This document shows, in pieces, positions 1 to 8,695 of a stretch of DNA of 28,163 bases (positions are counted from its first letter, which is position 1; every line of letters begins with the position of its first letter). Where the stretch lies: positions 1 to 28,163 of the forward strand of contig JANRKT010000011.1 of the NCBI GenBank assembly GCA_033763355.1. The letters are read 5' to 3'. The DNA comes from JANRKT01 sp033763355 (GTDB lineage Bacteria > Bacteroidota > Bacteroidia > Chitinophagales > Chitinophagaceae). The position numbers and the translations under genes were made by a program. The notes below the pieces were generated by a model that worked only from the letters and a program-made list of their open reading frames with translations, was not told the DNA's origin and ran no database searches.

Positions 1-933
1 CTGGTGGCAGTATGCGATAATGTAAAAGAAAAGGCCCATGAGCTGGCAGCAAAGTATGGCGTAAAAGCATATTGCAGCATTGATGAAATGCTGGGCAATG
101 AAAAGGAAATGCAGGTGGTTTCTGTATGCACACCCAACGGGTTACATGCAGAGCATACAATTAAATCGCTGAATGCAGGCTTTCATGTACTCTGTGAAAA
201 ACCTATGGCCATTACGGTACAGGAATGTGGTAAAATGATACAGGCTGCGGAACGGGCCAACCGCCGTTTATTTGCCATCAAACAAAACCGGTTTAACCCT
301 CCGGTAGAAGCGGTAAAGAAACTTATTGATGAAAACAGACTGGGAAAACTGTACAGCATACAACTGAATTGTTTCTGGAACCGGAATGAAGACTATTATA
401 AAAATTCCTGGAAAGGGACTTTATCACTTGACGGCGGTACGCTGTTTACACAATTCAGCCATTTTATTGATCTGCTTTACTGGCTGGTTGGCGATGTAGA
501 AGAAGTAAAAGCTTTTATGGGCAATTATGCACACCAGGGGATGATTGAATTTGAAGATACAGGCGCAGTGATACTGAAATTTGAAAACGGGGTAATTGGT
601 ACTGTTAATTATACCGTTAACAGTTATAAGAAAAATATGGAAGGTTCTCTTACCATTTTTGGGGAGAAGGGAACAGTTAAAATAGGAGGGCAGTACCTGA
701 ACGAACTGGAATACCAGAGCATTGAAGGGTATAAAATAGAAAACCTTCCAGAAGGCAACAAGCCGAATAATTATGGCAATTATGTAGGCTCCATGAGCAA
801 CCACGATAAGGTTTATGATAACCTCATTGAAGTGCTGCAAAATAATGCGGCCATCACCACCAGTTCTTTTGAAGGGCTGAAAACAGTGGAGATTATTGAG
901 AAGATTTATAAAGCGGCAGTGCACATAAACTGA
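1..933 (+). CDS. Gfo/Idh/MocA family sugar-nucleotide dehydrogenase (WbpB/WlbA-like), 5'-truncated by window edge
   Basis: NAD(P)-dependent oxidoreductase. The reading frame is open from base 1, and the usual N-terminal Rossmann GxGxxG strand (about 25-35 residues) is missing, so the true start lies upstream of the window. Visible are the second half of the nucleotide-binding fold, the signature CEKPMA, the NRFNPPV segment, and the GGTLFTQFSHFIDLLYWL helix with the GG/Q/H/D pattern of the catalytic C-terminal domain. This combination is typical of WbpB/WlbA enzymes, which oxidise C3 of UDP-N-acetylglucosaminuronic acid ahead of a transamination. A DegT aminotransferase of the matching WbpE type lies at 7539, which supports that role. 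Family assignment is firm; the exact substrate is inferred. A generic myo-inositol or glucose-fructose type oxidoreductase is the alternative. Confidence 0.88.
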   Translation: MVAVCDNVKEKAHELAAKYGVKAYCSIDEMLGNEKEMQVVSVCTPNGLHAEHTIKSLNAGFHVLCEKPMAITVQECGKMIQAAERANRRLFAIKQNRFNPPVEAVKKLIDENRLGKLYSIQLNCFWNRNEDYYKNSWKGTLSLDGGTLFTQFSHFIDLLYWLVGDVEEVKAFMGNYAHQGMIEFEDTGAVILKFENGVIGTVNYTVNSYKKNMEGSLTIFGEKGTVKIGGQYLNELEYQSIEGYKIENLPEGNKPNNYGNYVGSMSNHDKVYDNLIEVLQNNAAITTSSFEGLKTVEIIEKIYKAAVHIN

Positions 934-955
934 TACCATTATCCTTTAGTATCTT

Positions 956-1936
956 ATGAACCGCCAGTTATTTGAATACCACCCTGTAATTGGTTACAAG
1001 TTCATCCCGGAACTTAAAGTGAGGCTGCAGCATGAAGCCGGCGGATATTTGCTCCGCACCAACAACCTCGGGTTTCGTTCTGAAACAGATTACCGGTTAG
1101 AAAAAGACCCCGCTAAAAAAAGAATATTGTTTTTCGGGGATTCATTCACTGCCGGCGATGGTGTTTCCAACAAATACCGTTACACTGATGTGTTACAGCA
1201 AATGTTACCCGAAACAGAGGTATATAATTTCGGTTTGCCTGGTTCAGGAACCGATCAGCAGTTTCTCATTTATAAAGAATACGGCCATGCATTTGAGTAT
1301 GACTTGCTGGTAATAGCGGTGCTGGTAGAAAACATCCGCCGCATCAAATCGCATTACCGTTATTATTATAATGATGAGGGAGTGAAAATGGTTTACCAGA
1401 AACCTTATTATGATTTTAAGAACGGGGAGTTTCAGTTGTTTAATACGCCAGTACGGCAACAGCCATTGAAACTGGAAGAATTGCCGAAGGAAGAACATGA
1501 AAAAGTGGATACCGGCGGAAGGTTTGAAACGGCAAGAACAATTATAAATGCCCTTGGCCTTAAAGAGCTCACCCAAAAACTTACCAAATACCAGCCTGTT
1601 CCTGAATACAATAAAGCTGATTCACCTGAATGGCTGATCATGAAAGAAATATTGATCCAATGGTGCCGGATGGCCAAATCAAAAGTTTTGGTTGTGCCTT
1701 TGCCTTTGTACCAGTTTATTGAAGAAACCAGTGATGCAGGAAAATACCAGGAAAGGTTTGCCGGACTGGCAACTGAAGTGCCGGTTGAAGTGTACGATCC
1801 GTTACCTGATCTGCAGCAGTACAGCATGGCAGACAGAAGAAATTTCAGGTTTAAGGATGATGTTCATCCAACACCGGATGGCCACCTTGCTATTGCGAAA
1901 AGCCTTTACAAAAAAATAAAGCAGATGGTTGCATGA
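956..1936 (+). CDS. SGNH/GDSL-family hydrolase or acyl-transfer protein (first of the left O-acylation module)
   Basis: A 326-residue protein with SGNH-fold signatures. Block I is FFGDSFTAGDG (nucleophile Ser63), and block V is DDVHPTPDGH near the C-terminus (Asp302, His304), so nucleophile, acid and base are all present. No signal peptide or membrane segment is seen at the N-terminus, unlike the other two SGNH proteins here. It precedes an MBOAT acyltransferase by 36 bases and another SGNH protein follows that, so it probably takes part in adding or removing O-acyl groups on the polysaccharide or its lipid-linked precursor. The ATG follows the previous gene by 22 bases with no clear Shine-Dalgarno sequence. 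An esterase acting on acetylated sugar is equally compatible. Confidence 0.82.
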   Translation: MNRQLFEYHPVIGYKFIPELKVRLQHEAGGYLLRTNNLGFRSETDYRLEKDPAKKRILFFGDSFTAGDGVSNKYRYTDVLQQMLPETEVYNFGLPGSGTDQQFLIYKEYGHAFEYDLLVIAVLVENIRRIKSHYRYYYNDEGVKMVYQKPYYDFKNGEFQLFNTPVRQQPLKLEELPKEEHEKVDTGGRFETARTIINALGLKELTQKLTKYQPVPEYNKADSPEWLIMKEILIQWCRMAKSKVLVVPLPLYQFIEETSDAGKYQERFAGLATEVPVEVYDPLPDLQQYSMADRRNFRFKDDVHPTPDGHLAIAKSLYKKIKQMVA

Positions 1937-1972
1937 TGTGCGGAGCCATTTCTAAAACTTTTTTAATTACTC

Positions 1973-3400
1973 ATGCTTTTTAACAGTCTTGTTTTTCTTG
2001 TATTTCTTGGTGTAGTGGTTCCGTTGTTTTACCTGCTCAGGAACAAAACACACAAGAAATACTTACTGCTTGCTGCCAGCTATGTGTTTTATGGTTACTG
2101 GGACTGGCGTTTTTGTTCCCTGTTGTTGCTTTCAACAGTAATGGATTATTACCTGGGCCATTACATTCATGATGCAAAAAGTGAAAAGAGCCGGCGCAGG
2201 ATGCTGCACCTGAGTTTGTTTGTAAACCTTGCATTGCTCGGGTTCTTTAAGTACTTTAATTTCTTTATTGAAAGCTTTTCTTCGGCATTTGGAACACCTG
2301 TTGATTTTCTTCACCTCAACATCATTCTGCCGGTTGGCATTTCATTTTATACTTTTCAAAGCCTTTCTTATACGTTTGATGTTTACCGCAGGAGAATGGA
2401 ACCGTCAAATTCTTTGCTGGATTATGCCCTGTTCGTTTCCTTCTTTCCCCAACTGGTGGCCGGCCCTATTGAAAAAGCCATTGACCTTTTGCCCCAGGTA
2501 TCTGAACTCAGTAAACCAAAGAAAGATGATATAAAGGAAGGACTGGTACTGATTACCATCGGCATGTTTATGAAAGTAATGATAGGCGATACCATTGGAA
2601 AATACGTGGACCATATTTTTACCGAACCCACATACTATGCATCGGGTGAATTGCTTTGTGCACTGATTTTGTTTTCCCTGCAGATCTATGCTGATTTTTC
2701 GGGTTACAGCAAAATAGCCAAAGGCTGCGGCAAATTGCTTGGGGTAACATTGATTGACAATTTCAACCAGCCATACCTTGCTTCAAACATTACTGATTTC
2801 TGGCGCAGGTGGCACATCTCACTTTCATCCTGGCTGAAAGATTACTTATACATCTGGTGGCTGGGTGGTAATAAGAAAGGGAAAGTAAGAACTTATATTA
2901 ACCTGATGGTAACCATGTTGCTTGGTGGTTTATGGCACGGTGCCAACTGGACTTTTATGGTATGGGGCGGTATTCATGGAGCGGCGCTGGCAGTACACAA
3001 GTTCTTTCTGGGAGAAAAAAAACCGGAAACGCATTTTGTTTATAAAGGGGCAGGCAGTGTGGCAAAATATGTTATAGGTGTATTGCTCACTTATCTTGTT
3101 GTATTATTTGCCTGGTTGTTTTTCCGTGCACCGGATTTTTCAACAGCCGGTTATATCCTTCAGCAGTTTGTAAACTGGAACTGCAGTGAAATCATGAATG
3201 AATTTATCCGTGTAACGGTAATGTACGCCCTTGTTGTTATTGTACTTGATGCAATTGAATATTATACCAAACGGCACGATTACCTGATGCTGCTGAAGCC
3301 GGCAGTAAGGTATGGCATTATGGTGCCGGTGTGGGCCATGATCATTATGTTTATGTACACTGTAGGCAAACCGGCGCCGTTTATCTATTTCCAGTTTTAA
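1973..3400 (+). CDS. MBOAT family membrane O-acyltransferase (AlgI-like), first copy
   Basis: A 475-residue polytopic membrane protein of the MBOAT/AlgI family. These proteins move acyl groups, usually acetyl, across the membrane for attachment to polysaccharides or teichoic acids. It starts MLFNSLVFLVF, as AlgI homologues do, has many hydrophobic segments, and shows FFPQLVAGPIE (about 158-168), DFSGYS (241-246), DFWRRWHISLSSWLKDYLY (275-293) and the invariant catalytic-site histidine in GGLWHGANW (His322). Length is normal for the family. It lies between two SGNH proteins (956 and 3414), the standard arrangement of an acyl-transporting MBOAT with a periplasmic acyl-transfer partner. A second, divergent MBOAT at 25126 shares the start MLFNS and the WRRWHISLS motif. 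Confidence 0.95.
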   Translation: MLFNSLVFLVFLGVVVPLFYLLRNKTHKKYLLLAASYVFYGYWDWRFCSLLLLSTVMDYYLGHYIHDAKSEKSRRRMLHLSLFVNLALLGFFKYFNFFIESFSSAFGTPVDFLHLNIILPVGISFYTFQSLSYTFDVYRRRMEPSNSLLDYALFVSFFPQLVAGPIEKAIDLLPQVSELSKPKKDDIKEGLVLITIGMFMKVMIGDTIGKYVDHIFTEPTYYASGELLCALILFSLQIYADFSGYSKIAKGCGKLLGVTLIDNFNQPYLASNITDFWRRWHISLSSWLKDYLYIWWLGGNKKGKVRTYINLMVTMLLGGLWHGANWTFMVWGGIHGAALAVHKFFLGEKKPETHFVYKGAGSVAKYVIGVLLTYLVVLFAWLFFRAPDFSTAGYILQQFVNWNCSEIMNEFIRVTVMYALVVIVLDAIEYYTKRHDYLMLLKPAVRYGIMVPVWAMIIMFMYTVGKPAPFIYFQF

Positions 3401-3413
3401 TGATGTGATCGAT

Positions 3414-4499
3414 ATGAAACCCCTTTTCTCTTTTATTATAGCAGGCCTGGCCACTCTTCTCTTCTTTGATGTATTCATGAAGCAGGCCAAAATAACACCG
3501 CCGATACTGAAATATTACAATGATACTTTCGGCTCTTTAAACCGGCCGCACCTCAACTATTTAAAATCAGTTGAAGGGTTTTTTATCGGCCATTCCAATT
3601 ACGACGGGAGGTTCAGGGAGAATTACCCGAAGCGCAAGGATAATAAAAAGACGCTGCGGATTTTACTGATAGGCGATTCCTTTGTTGAAGGTATTGATGT
3701 ACTCAGCCGGAACCATTTTGCGCAATACATGGAAGATATACTCAAAGAGAAACTGAATACCAATGTTGAAATACTGAACCTCGGAAAGGGCAACTGTGTG
3801 CTGCATGCTTCTTCCTATTACTTCATCAATTATGTGCAGAAAGAATATGATATTGACCTTGTTTTGTATTTCACAGAGTTCAGGGACATACTCGCTACCA
3901 ATGAGTATCCCTCCACTTCTTTTAAACTGGATGAAAAAACAGGTAAGCTTGAAGATAATTTTTCCTGGCAAAACACTGCAGAATACAGGCTGCACAAAAA
4001 ACTTACCGGTATGCCCCTGGTAAAATATTATGAAGATATTGCCGCTACAAGGCTTGCGTACAGGGCATGGAGCGGACTTAAAACAAGGGGCTTTTTGCCG
4101 ATGACATTGGGGAAGTTCTATGGAAGTATCCCAGAGCAGGATTACAGCTATACAAAATATGATGTGCCCATATCCGGATTGTCGAAGAAGGTATATGATA
4201 CATTAGAAGCTTATCCCAACGGGCAAATGCTTTTTGTGGTAAGGAATTTGCCAACTGATGCCTATATGGTAAAAGATTATTTTAAGGAAAACAATTATCC
4301 TTTTATTGACCTGAATGATACGCTTGACAAACAGGTAATAAGAGGAACGGAAATCAATGCACATTTTTTTAAAACCACTCAAAGCTACGGCGGCCACTGG
4401 AACCATGAAGGGCACAAAGCAGTAGGACATTTTCTTGCAAACAGAATTGCAAGGGATATACATACATATAAAATGCCTTTTTTTAAAAATGAAGACTGA
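3414..4499 (+). CDS. Membrane-anchored SGNH-like protein, AlgJ/AlgX-type partner of the MBOAT
   Basis: About 361 residues from ATG 3414; an in-frame GTG at 3405 would add three residues. The N-terminus has one hydrophobic segment (about residues 5-22) that looks like a signal anchor, placing the body outside the cytoplasmic membrane. Block I is LLIGDSFVEGID (Ser89), and the C-terminal block reads SYGGHWNHEGHKA. The histidine and the HWN of AlgJ/AlgX-like proteins are present, but the Asp normally two or three residues before that His is replaced by Gly-Gly preceded by Tyr. It follows the MBOAT gene by 13 bases and overlaps the next gene by 11. Likely role: final acyl transfer to the polysaccharide. 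Fold call fairly sure; activity uncertain because of the altered block V. Confidence 0.8.
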   Translation: MKPLFSFIIAGLATLLFFDVFMKQAKITPPILKYYNDTFGSLNRPHLNYLKSVEGFFIGHSNYDGRFRENYPKRKDNKKTLRILLIGDSFVEGIDVLSRNHFAQYMEDILKEKLNTNVEILNLGKGNCVLHASSYYFINYVQKEYDIDLVLYFTEFRDILATNEYPSTSFKLDEKTGKLEDNFSWQNTAEYRLHKKLTGMPLVKYYEDIAATRLAYRAWSGLKTRGFLPMTLGKFYGSIPEQDYSYTKYDVPISGLSKKVYDTLEAYPNGQMLFVVRNLPTDAYMVKDYFKENNYPFIDLNDTLDKQVIRGTEINAHFFKTTQSYGGHWNHEGHKAVGHFLANRIARDIHTYKMPFFKNED

Positions 4500-6339
4500 T
4501 AAATATATACTGGGCATCTCCGCTTTTTATCATGATGCTGCTGCAGCCATTATAAAGAATGGTGAGATCATTGCAGCGGCGCAGGAAGAAAGGTTTACAA
4601 GGGTAAAGCATGATCCGCGTTTCCCGGTCAATGCCATCAATTACTGCCTTGAGGAAGCTTTTATTGAAGCTGATGAACTGGATGTGATTGCTTTTTACGA
4701 CCACCCTGTTTTAACATGGGACAGGATTGTAAAAAACAGCGCCATGACCGGCCATGAAAGTTATCCTGTTTTTAATGCTGCATTAAAATCGGTGCTTGGT
4801 ATAAAGATATGGGTGGAGAAATATACAAAAGAAGCTATCGGTACATTGGGTAAAACGGGAAAAATATTATTTGCAGGGCACCACATGTCGCATGCTGCAT
4901 CTTCATTTTATCCTTCGCCTTACAATGAAGCGGCACTGATTACATTGGATGGCGTGGGCGAATGGTCAACTACAACAATTGCGCATGGAAAGGGAAATGA
5001 CATTCATCTTTTAAAAGAAATCAATTACCCGCATTCCTTGGGTTTGCTTTACAGTGCATTTACTTATTACTGCGGGTTTAAAGTAAACTCAGGCGAATAC
5101 AAACTGATGGGCCTTGCTCCTTATGGCACACCAAAATATGTAAATGAGATTTACGATAACCTTATTGATGTAAAACCCGATGGGTCTTACCATTTAAATA
5201 CAGAATACTTTGGTTATTTAAAGGGAGATAAAACCACCAATGAAAAATTTCACCAGGTATTTAATAGTGAGCCGAGGCAACCGGAAAGCAGGATAACGCG
5301 GAGGGAGATGGACCTTGCAGCCTCCATACAGGTAGTTACTGAAGAGATCATGATTAAAATGGCGAAACATACCCGTGAACTTACTGGTTCTCCCAATCTT
5401 TGCCTTTCCGGCGGTGTGGCATTAAACTGTGTGGCCAATGGCAAGATATTGAGGGAAAAGATTTTTGATAACATCTGGATACAGCCTGCAGCAGGCGATG
5501 CCGGTGGTGCACTGGGTGCATGTTATGTTGCATACCACCAGTATTTTAAAGAGCCGCGTATATCAGCAGATGGAAAGAGAGATTTGCAAAAAGGATCATA
5601 CCTCGGCCCTGCTTATCGTGAAACAGAGATTGAAGCTTTCCTGAAAAGACATGATTACCCCTACACAAAATTTGAGGATGAAGCAGAAAAGAACAGTGCA
5701 CTTGCTGAAGAATTAGATAAAGGAAAAATCTTGGGTTTCTTTTCAGGCAGAATGGAGTTTGGCCCGCGTTCATTGGGAGCAAGATCAATTATTGGAGATG
5801 CAAGAAACCCGGAAATGCAATCGAAGATGAACCTGAAGATCAAGTTCAGGGAATCGTTCCGTCCTTTTGCGCCTGCTGTGCTGAGAGAGGATGTATCAAA
5901 ATATTTTGAGCTGGATACGGACAGCCCTTATATGCTGCTTGTAGCGCCGGTGAAAGAAGAAATAAGGAAAGCAGTTGTTTCAGTAAATGGAGAAGGAAAT
6001 GAGGATATGATTGAAGTGATCAATCAAGTACGTTCATCTTTGCCTGCCATTACACATGTGGATTACAGCGCAAGGATACAGACGGTTCATTCTGATACCA
6101 ATAAAAAGTTTTATGGCCTTATCAAAGCATTTAAAAATTTAACCGGCAGCAGTGTACTGGTGAATACTTCATTTAATGTAAGGGGTGAGCCGATTGTTTG
6201 CTCACCCAAAGATGCGTACCTCTGTTTTATGCGGACGGATATAGATATACTCGTGCTTGAAAATTATGTATTATATAAAGAGCAACAACCTCAACTACTG
6301 GAAAATGAAAACTGGAAACAACAATACCAGCTCGACTGA
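4489..6339 (+). CDS. NodU/CmcH/TobZ-type carbamoyltransferase
   Basis: A 616-residue protein of the O-carbamoyltransferase family. These use carbamoyl phosphate and ATP to form a carbamoyl-adenylate, then carbamoylate a hydroxyl, often on a sugar. The N-terminal kinase-like domain begins YILGISAFYHDAAAA and has the metal-binding HHMSH (131-135) and TLDGVGEW (152-159). Further on are CLSGGVALNCVANG (305-318) and GDAGGALGA (336-344), then the C-terminal YrdC-like signature GRMEFGPRSLGARSI (420-434) and FRPFAPAVLRED (458-469). The frame is open further upstream, but ATG 4489 aligns with the family start and overlaps the previous stop by only 11 bases. Probably cytoplasmic, acting on a nucleotide sugar or lipid-linked sugar. 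Confidence 0.95.
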   Translation: MKTDKYILGISAFYHDAAAAIIKNGEIIAAAQEERFTRVKHDPRFPVNAINYCLEEAFIEADELDVIAFYDHPVLTWDRIVKNSAMTGHESYPVFNAALKSVLGIKIWVEKYTKEAIGTLGKTGKILFAGHHMSHAASSFYPSPYNEAALITLDGVGEWSTTTIAHGKGNDIHLLKEINYPHSLGLLYSAFTYYCGFKVNSGEYKLMGLAPYGTPKYVNEIYDNLIDVKPDGSYHLNTEYFGYLKGDKTTNEKFHQVFNSEPRQPESRITRREMDLAASIQVVTEEIMIKMAKHTRELTGSPNLCLSGGVALNCVANGKILREKIFDNIWIQPAAGDAGGALGACYVAYHQYFKEPRISADGKRDLQKGSYLGPAYRETEIEAFLKRHDYPYTKFEDEAEKNSALAEELDKGKILGFFSGRMEFGPRSLGARSIIGDARNPEMQSKMNLKIKFRESFRPFAPAVLREDVSKYFELDTDSPYMLLVAPVKEEIRKAVVSVNGEGNEDMIEVINQVRSSLPAITHVDYSARIQTVHSDTNKKFYGLIKAFKNLTGSSVLVNTSFNVRGEPIVCSPKDAYLCFMRTDIDILVLENYVLYKEQQPQLLENENWKQQYQLD

Positions 6340-6679
6340 GCAATTTGACCGGGAAATAAAAGACCTGTTTGAAAAATTTATTGCCAAAGCACATGCTGAT
6401 GTTGCTGCGGGAAGGAAAAAGTATTTTCCTGCAGGTAAAGAAGCCGGCGCTGCATCTTATTATGAAATGCCTCAACACCCTGATTTCGCACATTATTCTT
6501 TTATTGATACCGGCAGCCAGGAGAGTTTTAAGGCTTTCCTTGAAAAGTTCTGGAATGGCCTTGGGTCGCCGGAGTTTGCTGCTATGGCAGAACCCTTAAG
6601 CAATTTGGCCTTTAAACTGAAAGATGAACAGAAGGAGCAATCAACAGAGCTCTCTCCCTTTGTGTATGTAATGTACTGA
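6305..6679 (+). CDS. Small protein of unknown function between carbamoyltransferase and deacetylase
   Basis: A 124-residue soluble-looking protein that I do not recognise. Start ATG 6305 is chosen because it gives a compact MKTGNNN N-terminus; it overlaps the carbamoyltransferase end by 35 bases, and its own TGA overlaps the next ATG (ATGA at 6679). An upstream in-frame ATG at 6257 would add 16 residues but deepen the overlap. The sequence has a charged amphipathic first half (DREIKDLFEKFIAKAHADV), a central stretch with aromatic and His residues (ASYYEMPQHPDFAHYSF), and an acidic/aromatic C-terminus ending VYVMY. There is no signal peptide, membrane helix or Cys. It does not look like the DUF5989 or SxtJ membrane proteins often found beside carbamoyltransferases. 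Translational coupling on both sides suggests a role with its neighbours. Confidence 0.75.
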   Translation: MKTGNNNTSSTEQFDREIKDLFEKFIAKAHADVAAGRKKYFPAGKEAGAASYYEMPQHPDFAHYSFIDTGSQESFKAFLEKFWNGLGSPEFAAMAEPLSNLAFKLKDEQKEQSTELSPFVYVMY

Positions 6680-7527
6680 TGATGCGGACCAAGGATAAGA
6701 TTGCTTTGCTGCTCGATAAACTCTTTATCAATCAACTGGTCTTCCTGTTTACACTCCGTTGGTATGGCAAACACATCCGTGTAATCAATTACCATGGCAC
6801 ACCCGGTGAAGAGATGGCCAATTTTGAGGGGCAATTAAAGTTCTATCAGAAGTATTATGCCCCCGTTACCTATAATGACCTTGAAAAATTTTTTACCGGA
6901 AAAGGATGGCATAAGAACAAACCCGGTTTAATTATTTCATTTGATGACGGCCACCGCACCAATTATGATTATGCATTGCCTTTACTGGAGAAATATGGTT
7001 TTACAGGCTGGTTCTTTATTCCGCCTGGTTTAATAGAGGGCAGCAAAGATGAACAGGAAAATTTCGTGTCCATTGAAAAATTCAAAGGCGGGTATAACGA
7101 CGGGCGTTTCCTTATGTCATGGGATGAAATAAATAAACTGTGTCAAATGCATGCGGTGGGTTGTCATACACTTACACATCACCGCATGAGCAACAATGAC
7201 AGTGAGGAAGTACTTGAAAAGGAAATAGCGGTTTCCAAAAAGCTGTTTGAAAAAAAGATCAACCGGCCGGTGGATGTTTTTTGCTGGGTAGGCGGTGAAG
7301 AATACACCTATACTAAAAAAGCAGCAGAGAAAATAAAGAATGCGGGTTACCAGTTTTCATTTATGACAAATACGTATCCCCTTACACCCAAACAAAACCC
7401 GCTGCAGATACAGCGGACCAATATTGAATCAGACAACCCTTTGTTCCTGGTGCGGTTCCAGTTAGGGTTTTTAATGGATATGCTGTATTACAGGAAGCGC
7501 AAAAGGGTGAACCAGTTAACACAATAA
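6679..7527 (+). CDS. Polysaccharide deacetylase family protein (NodB homology domain)
   Basis: A 282-residue metal-dependent deacetylase of the carbohydrate esterase 4 type. The NodB motifs are visible: IISFDDGHRTN (Asp89-Asp90 carry the catalytic base and a metal ligand) and the metal-binding H-x3-H in GCHTLTHHRM (His163, His167). VINYHGTP (35-42) precedes the domain, as in many polysaccharide-cluster members. There is no cleavable signal peptide. A hydrophobic stretch near residues 14-27 could hold the protein on the inner face of the membrane, which suggests action on a lipid-linked or nucleotide sugar rather than on exported polymer. The start overlaps the upstream stop (TGATGATG), with alternative tandem ATG codons at 6679 and 6682. 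Substrate, probably an N-acetylhexosamine residue, is inferred. Confidence 0.9.
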   Translation: MMRTKDKIALLLDKLFINQLVFLFTLRWYGKHIRVINYHGTPGEEMANFEGQLKFYQKYYAPVTYNDLEKFFTGKGWHKNKPGLIISFDDGHRTNYDYALPLLEKYGFTGWFFIPPGLIEGSKDEQENFVSIEKFKGGYNDGRFLMSWDEINKLCQMHAVGCHTLTHHRMSNNDSEEVLEKEIAVSKKLFEKKINRPVDVFCWVGGEEYTYTKKAAEKIKNAGYQFSFMTNTYPLTPKQNPLQIQRTNIESDNPLFLVRFQLGFLMDMLYYRKRKRVNQLTQ

Positions 7528-7538
7528 CCTGTATATAT

Positions 7539-8690
7539 ATGGAGAACCTCGTTTTTAAAAGCCCGGCAGTAAATAAAAGCACAACCAATATTGCTTTTGT
7601 TGACCTGAAAGCCCAGTACGAATCTATAAAGGAAGACATTGACAATGCTATCGCATCAGTGATCAGCGATACTGCTTTCATCGGCGGAAAATATGTAAAG
7701 GCATTTGAGCAGCAGTTTGCAGAGGCTTATGGCGTCAAACATGTTATTTCCTGTGCCAATGGTACAGATGCCTTGTACATCCTTATGAAGATGATGGGAA
7801 CCGGGAATGGTGATGAAGTGATTACTGTTGCCAACAGCTGGATATCAAGTTCAGAAACCATAACACAGGCAGGGGCCAAACCTGTTTTTGTGGATGTGCA
7901 CCCGGACTATTACAGCATGGATGAAAACCTGCTGGAAAAAGCCATCACACCAAAGACCAAAGCGGTAATTGCAGTGCACCTGCAGGGGCAGATGTGTGCA
8001 ATAGATAAGATTAAGGAGATATGCGGCAAACATAAAATTTACCTTATTGAAGATTGTGCCCAGTCTCATTTTTCTGAGTACAAAGGAACCCGTGCAGGGA
8101 TGCATGGCATTGCCGGTTCATTCAGTTTTTATCCTGGTAAAAACCTCGGCGCATATGGGGATGCGGGGTGCATTATAACAAACGATGATAACCTTGCAGA
8201 GAAGTGCCGGATGTATGCCAATCATGGAGCATTGAAAAAGCCCAATCACCTTATTGAGGGCATCAACAGCCGGCTGGATGGTTTGCAGGCGGCTATTTTA
8301 TCTGCAAAACTGCCTTATATATTGCAATGGACCGAAGCAAGAATAAACAATGCGAAGTTGTATGAAAAGCATCTTGAGGGAATACAACAAATCGTAAGAC
8401 CATCTGAAAGGCCCGGAAGCAAACACAGTTATCATTTGTATGTAATAAGGGCAAAGCAAAGGGATGAACTGATGAAATACCTGCAGCAAAAAGGAATTGA
8501 AACAGCCATACATTACCCTGTGGCATTGCCCAATCTCCCGGCTTACCGTTATCTTGGCCACACAGCAGATGATTTTCCCGTGGCTTCACGCCTTCAGCAG
8601 GAAATACTTTCTTTACCGATGTATCCCGAACTGACAGAATATTCTATAAAGTATATTACTGAGAGCATCAGATCATTCTACCAGGAGTAA
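7539..8690 (+). CDS. DegT/DnrJ/EryC1/StrS aminotransferase (WbpE-like)
   Basis: A 383-residue PLP-dependent sugar aminotransferase. It shows FVDLKAQYESIK near the N-terminus, FIGGKYVKAFEQQFAEAYG (48-66), SCANGTDAL, EDCAQSH (171-177) and SFYPGKNLGAYGDAG with the PLP lysine at Lys201. FVDLKAQY plus FYPGKNLGAYGDAG is typical of the WbpE subgroup, which transaminates UDP-2-acetamido-3-keto-glucuronic acid to the 3-amino sugar. The matching C3 dehydrogenase is the truncated gene at the left edge, about 6.6 kb upstream. It starts 11 bases after the deacetylase. Family certain; the 3-amino uronate substrate is inferred, and a 4-keto-6-deoxy sugar is the alternative. Confidence 0.93.
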   Translation: MENLVFKSPAVNKSTTNIAFVDLKAQYESIKEDIDNAIASVISDTAFIGGKYVKAFEQQFAEAYGVKHVISCANGTDALYILMKMMGTGNGDEVITVANSWISSSETITQAGAKPVFVDVHPDYYSMDENLLEKAITPKTKAVIAVHLQGQMCAIDKIKEICGKHKIYLIEDCAQSHFSEYKGTRAGMHGIAGSFSFYPGKNLGAYGDAGCIITNDDNLAEKCRMYANHGALKKPNHLIEGINSRLDGLQAAILSAKLPYILQWTEARINNAKLYEKHLEGIQQIVRPSERPGSKHSYHLYVIRAKQRDELMKYLQQKGIETAIHYPVALPNLPAYRYLGHTADDFPVASRLQQEILSLPMYPELTEYSIKYITESIRSFYQE

Positions 8691-8695
8691 TACTT

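Noticed and set aside
424..939. 171-codon minus-strand open frame opposite the dehydrogenase
   Set aside because: It lies wholly opposite a gene with clear conserved motifs, and its translation is low-complexity hydrophobic/aromatic with no family signature.
2229..2534. 101-codon plus-strand frame within the first MBOAT gene
   Set aside because: It is an alternative-frame shadow of a well-conserved MBOAT coding region.
3405..3413. GTG start for the SGNH gene three codons before ATG 3414
   Set aside because: ATG 3414 gives a cleaner signal-anchor start (MKPLF); the GTG cannot be excluded but adds nothing.
4435..4488. Upstream in-frame extension of the carbamoyltransferase to ATG 4435
   Set aside because: It would lengthen the overlap with the SGNH gene to 65 bases and add 18 residues absent from the family's YILGISAFYHD start.
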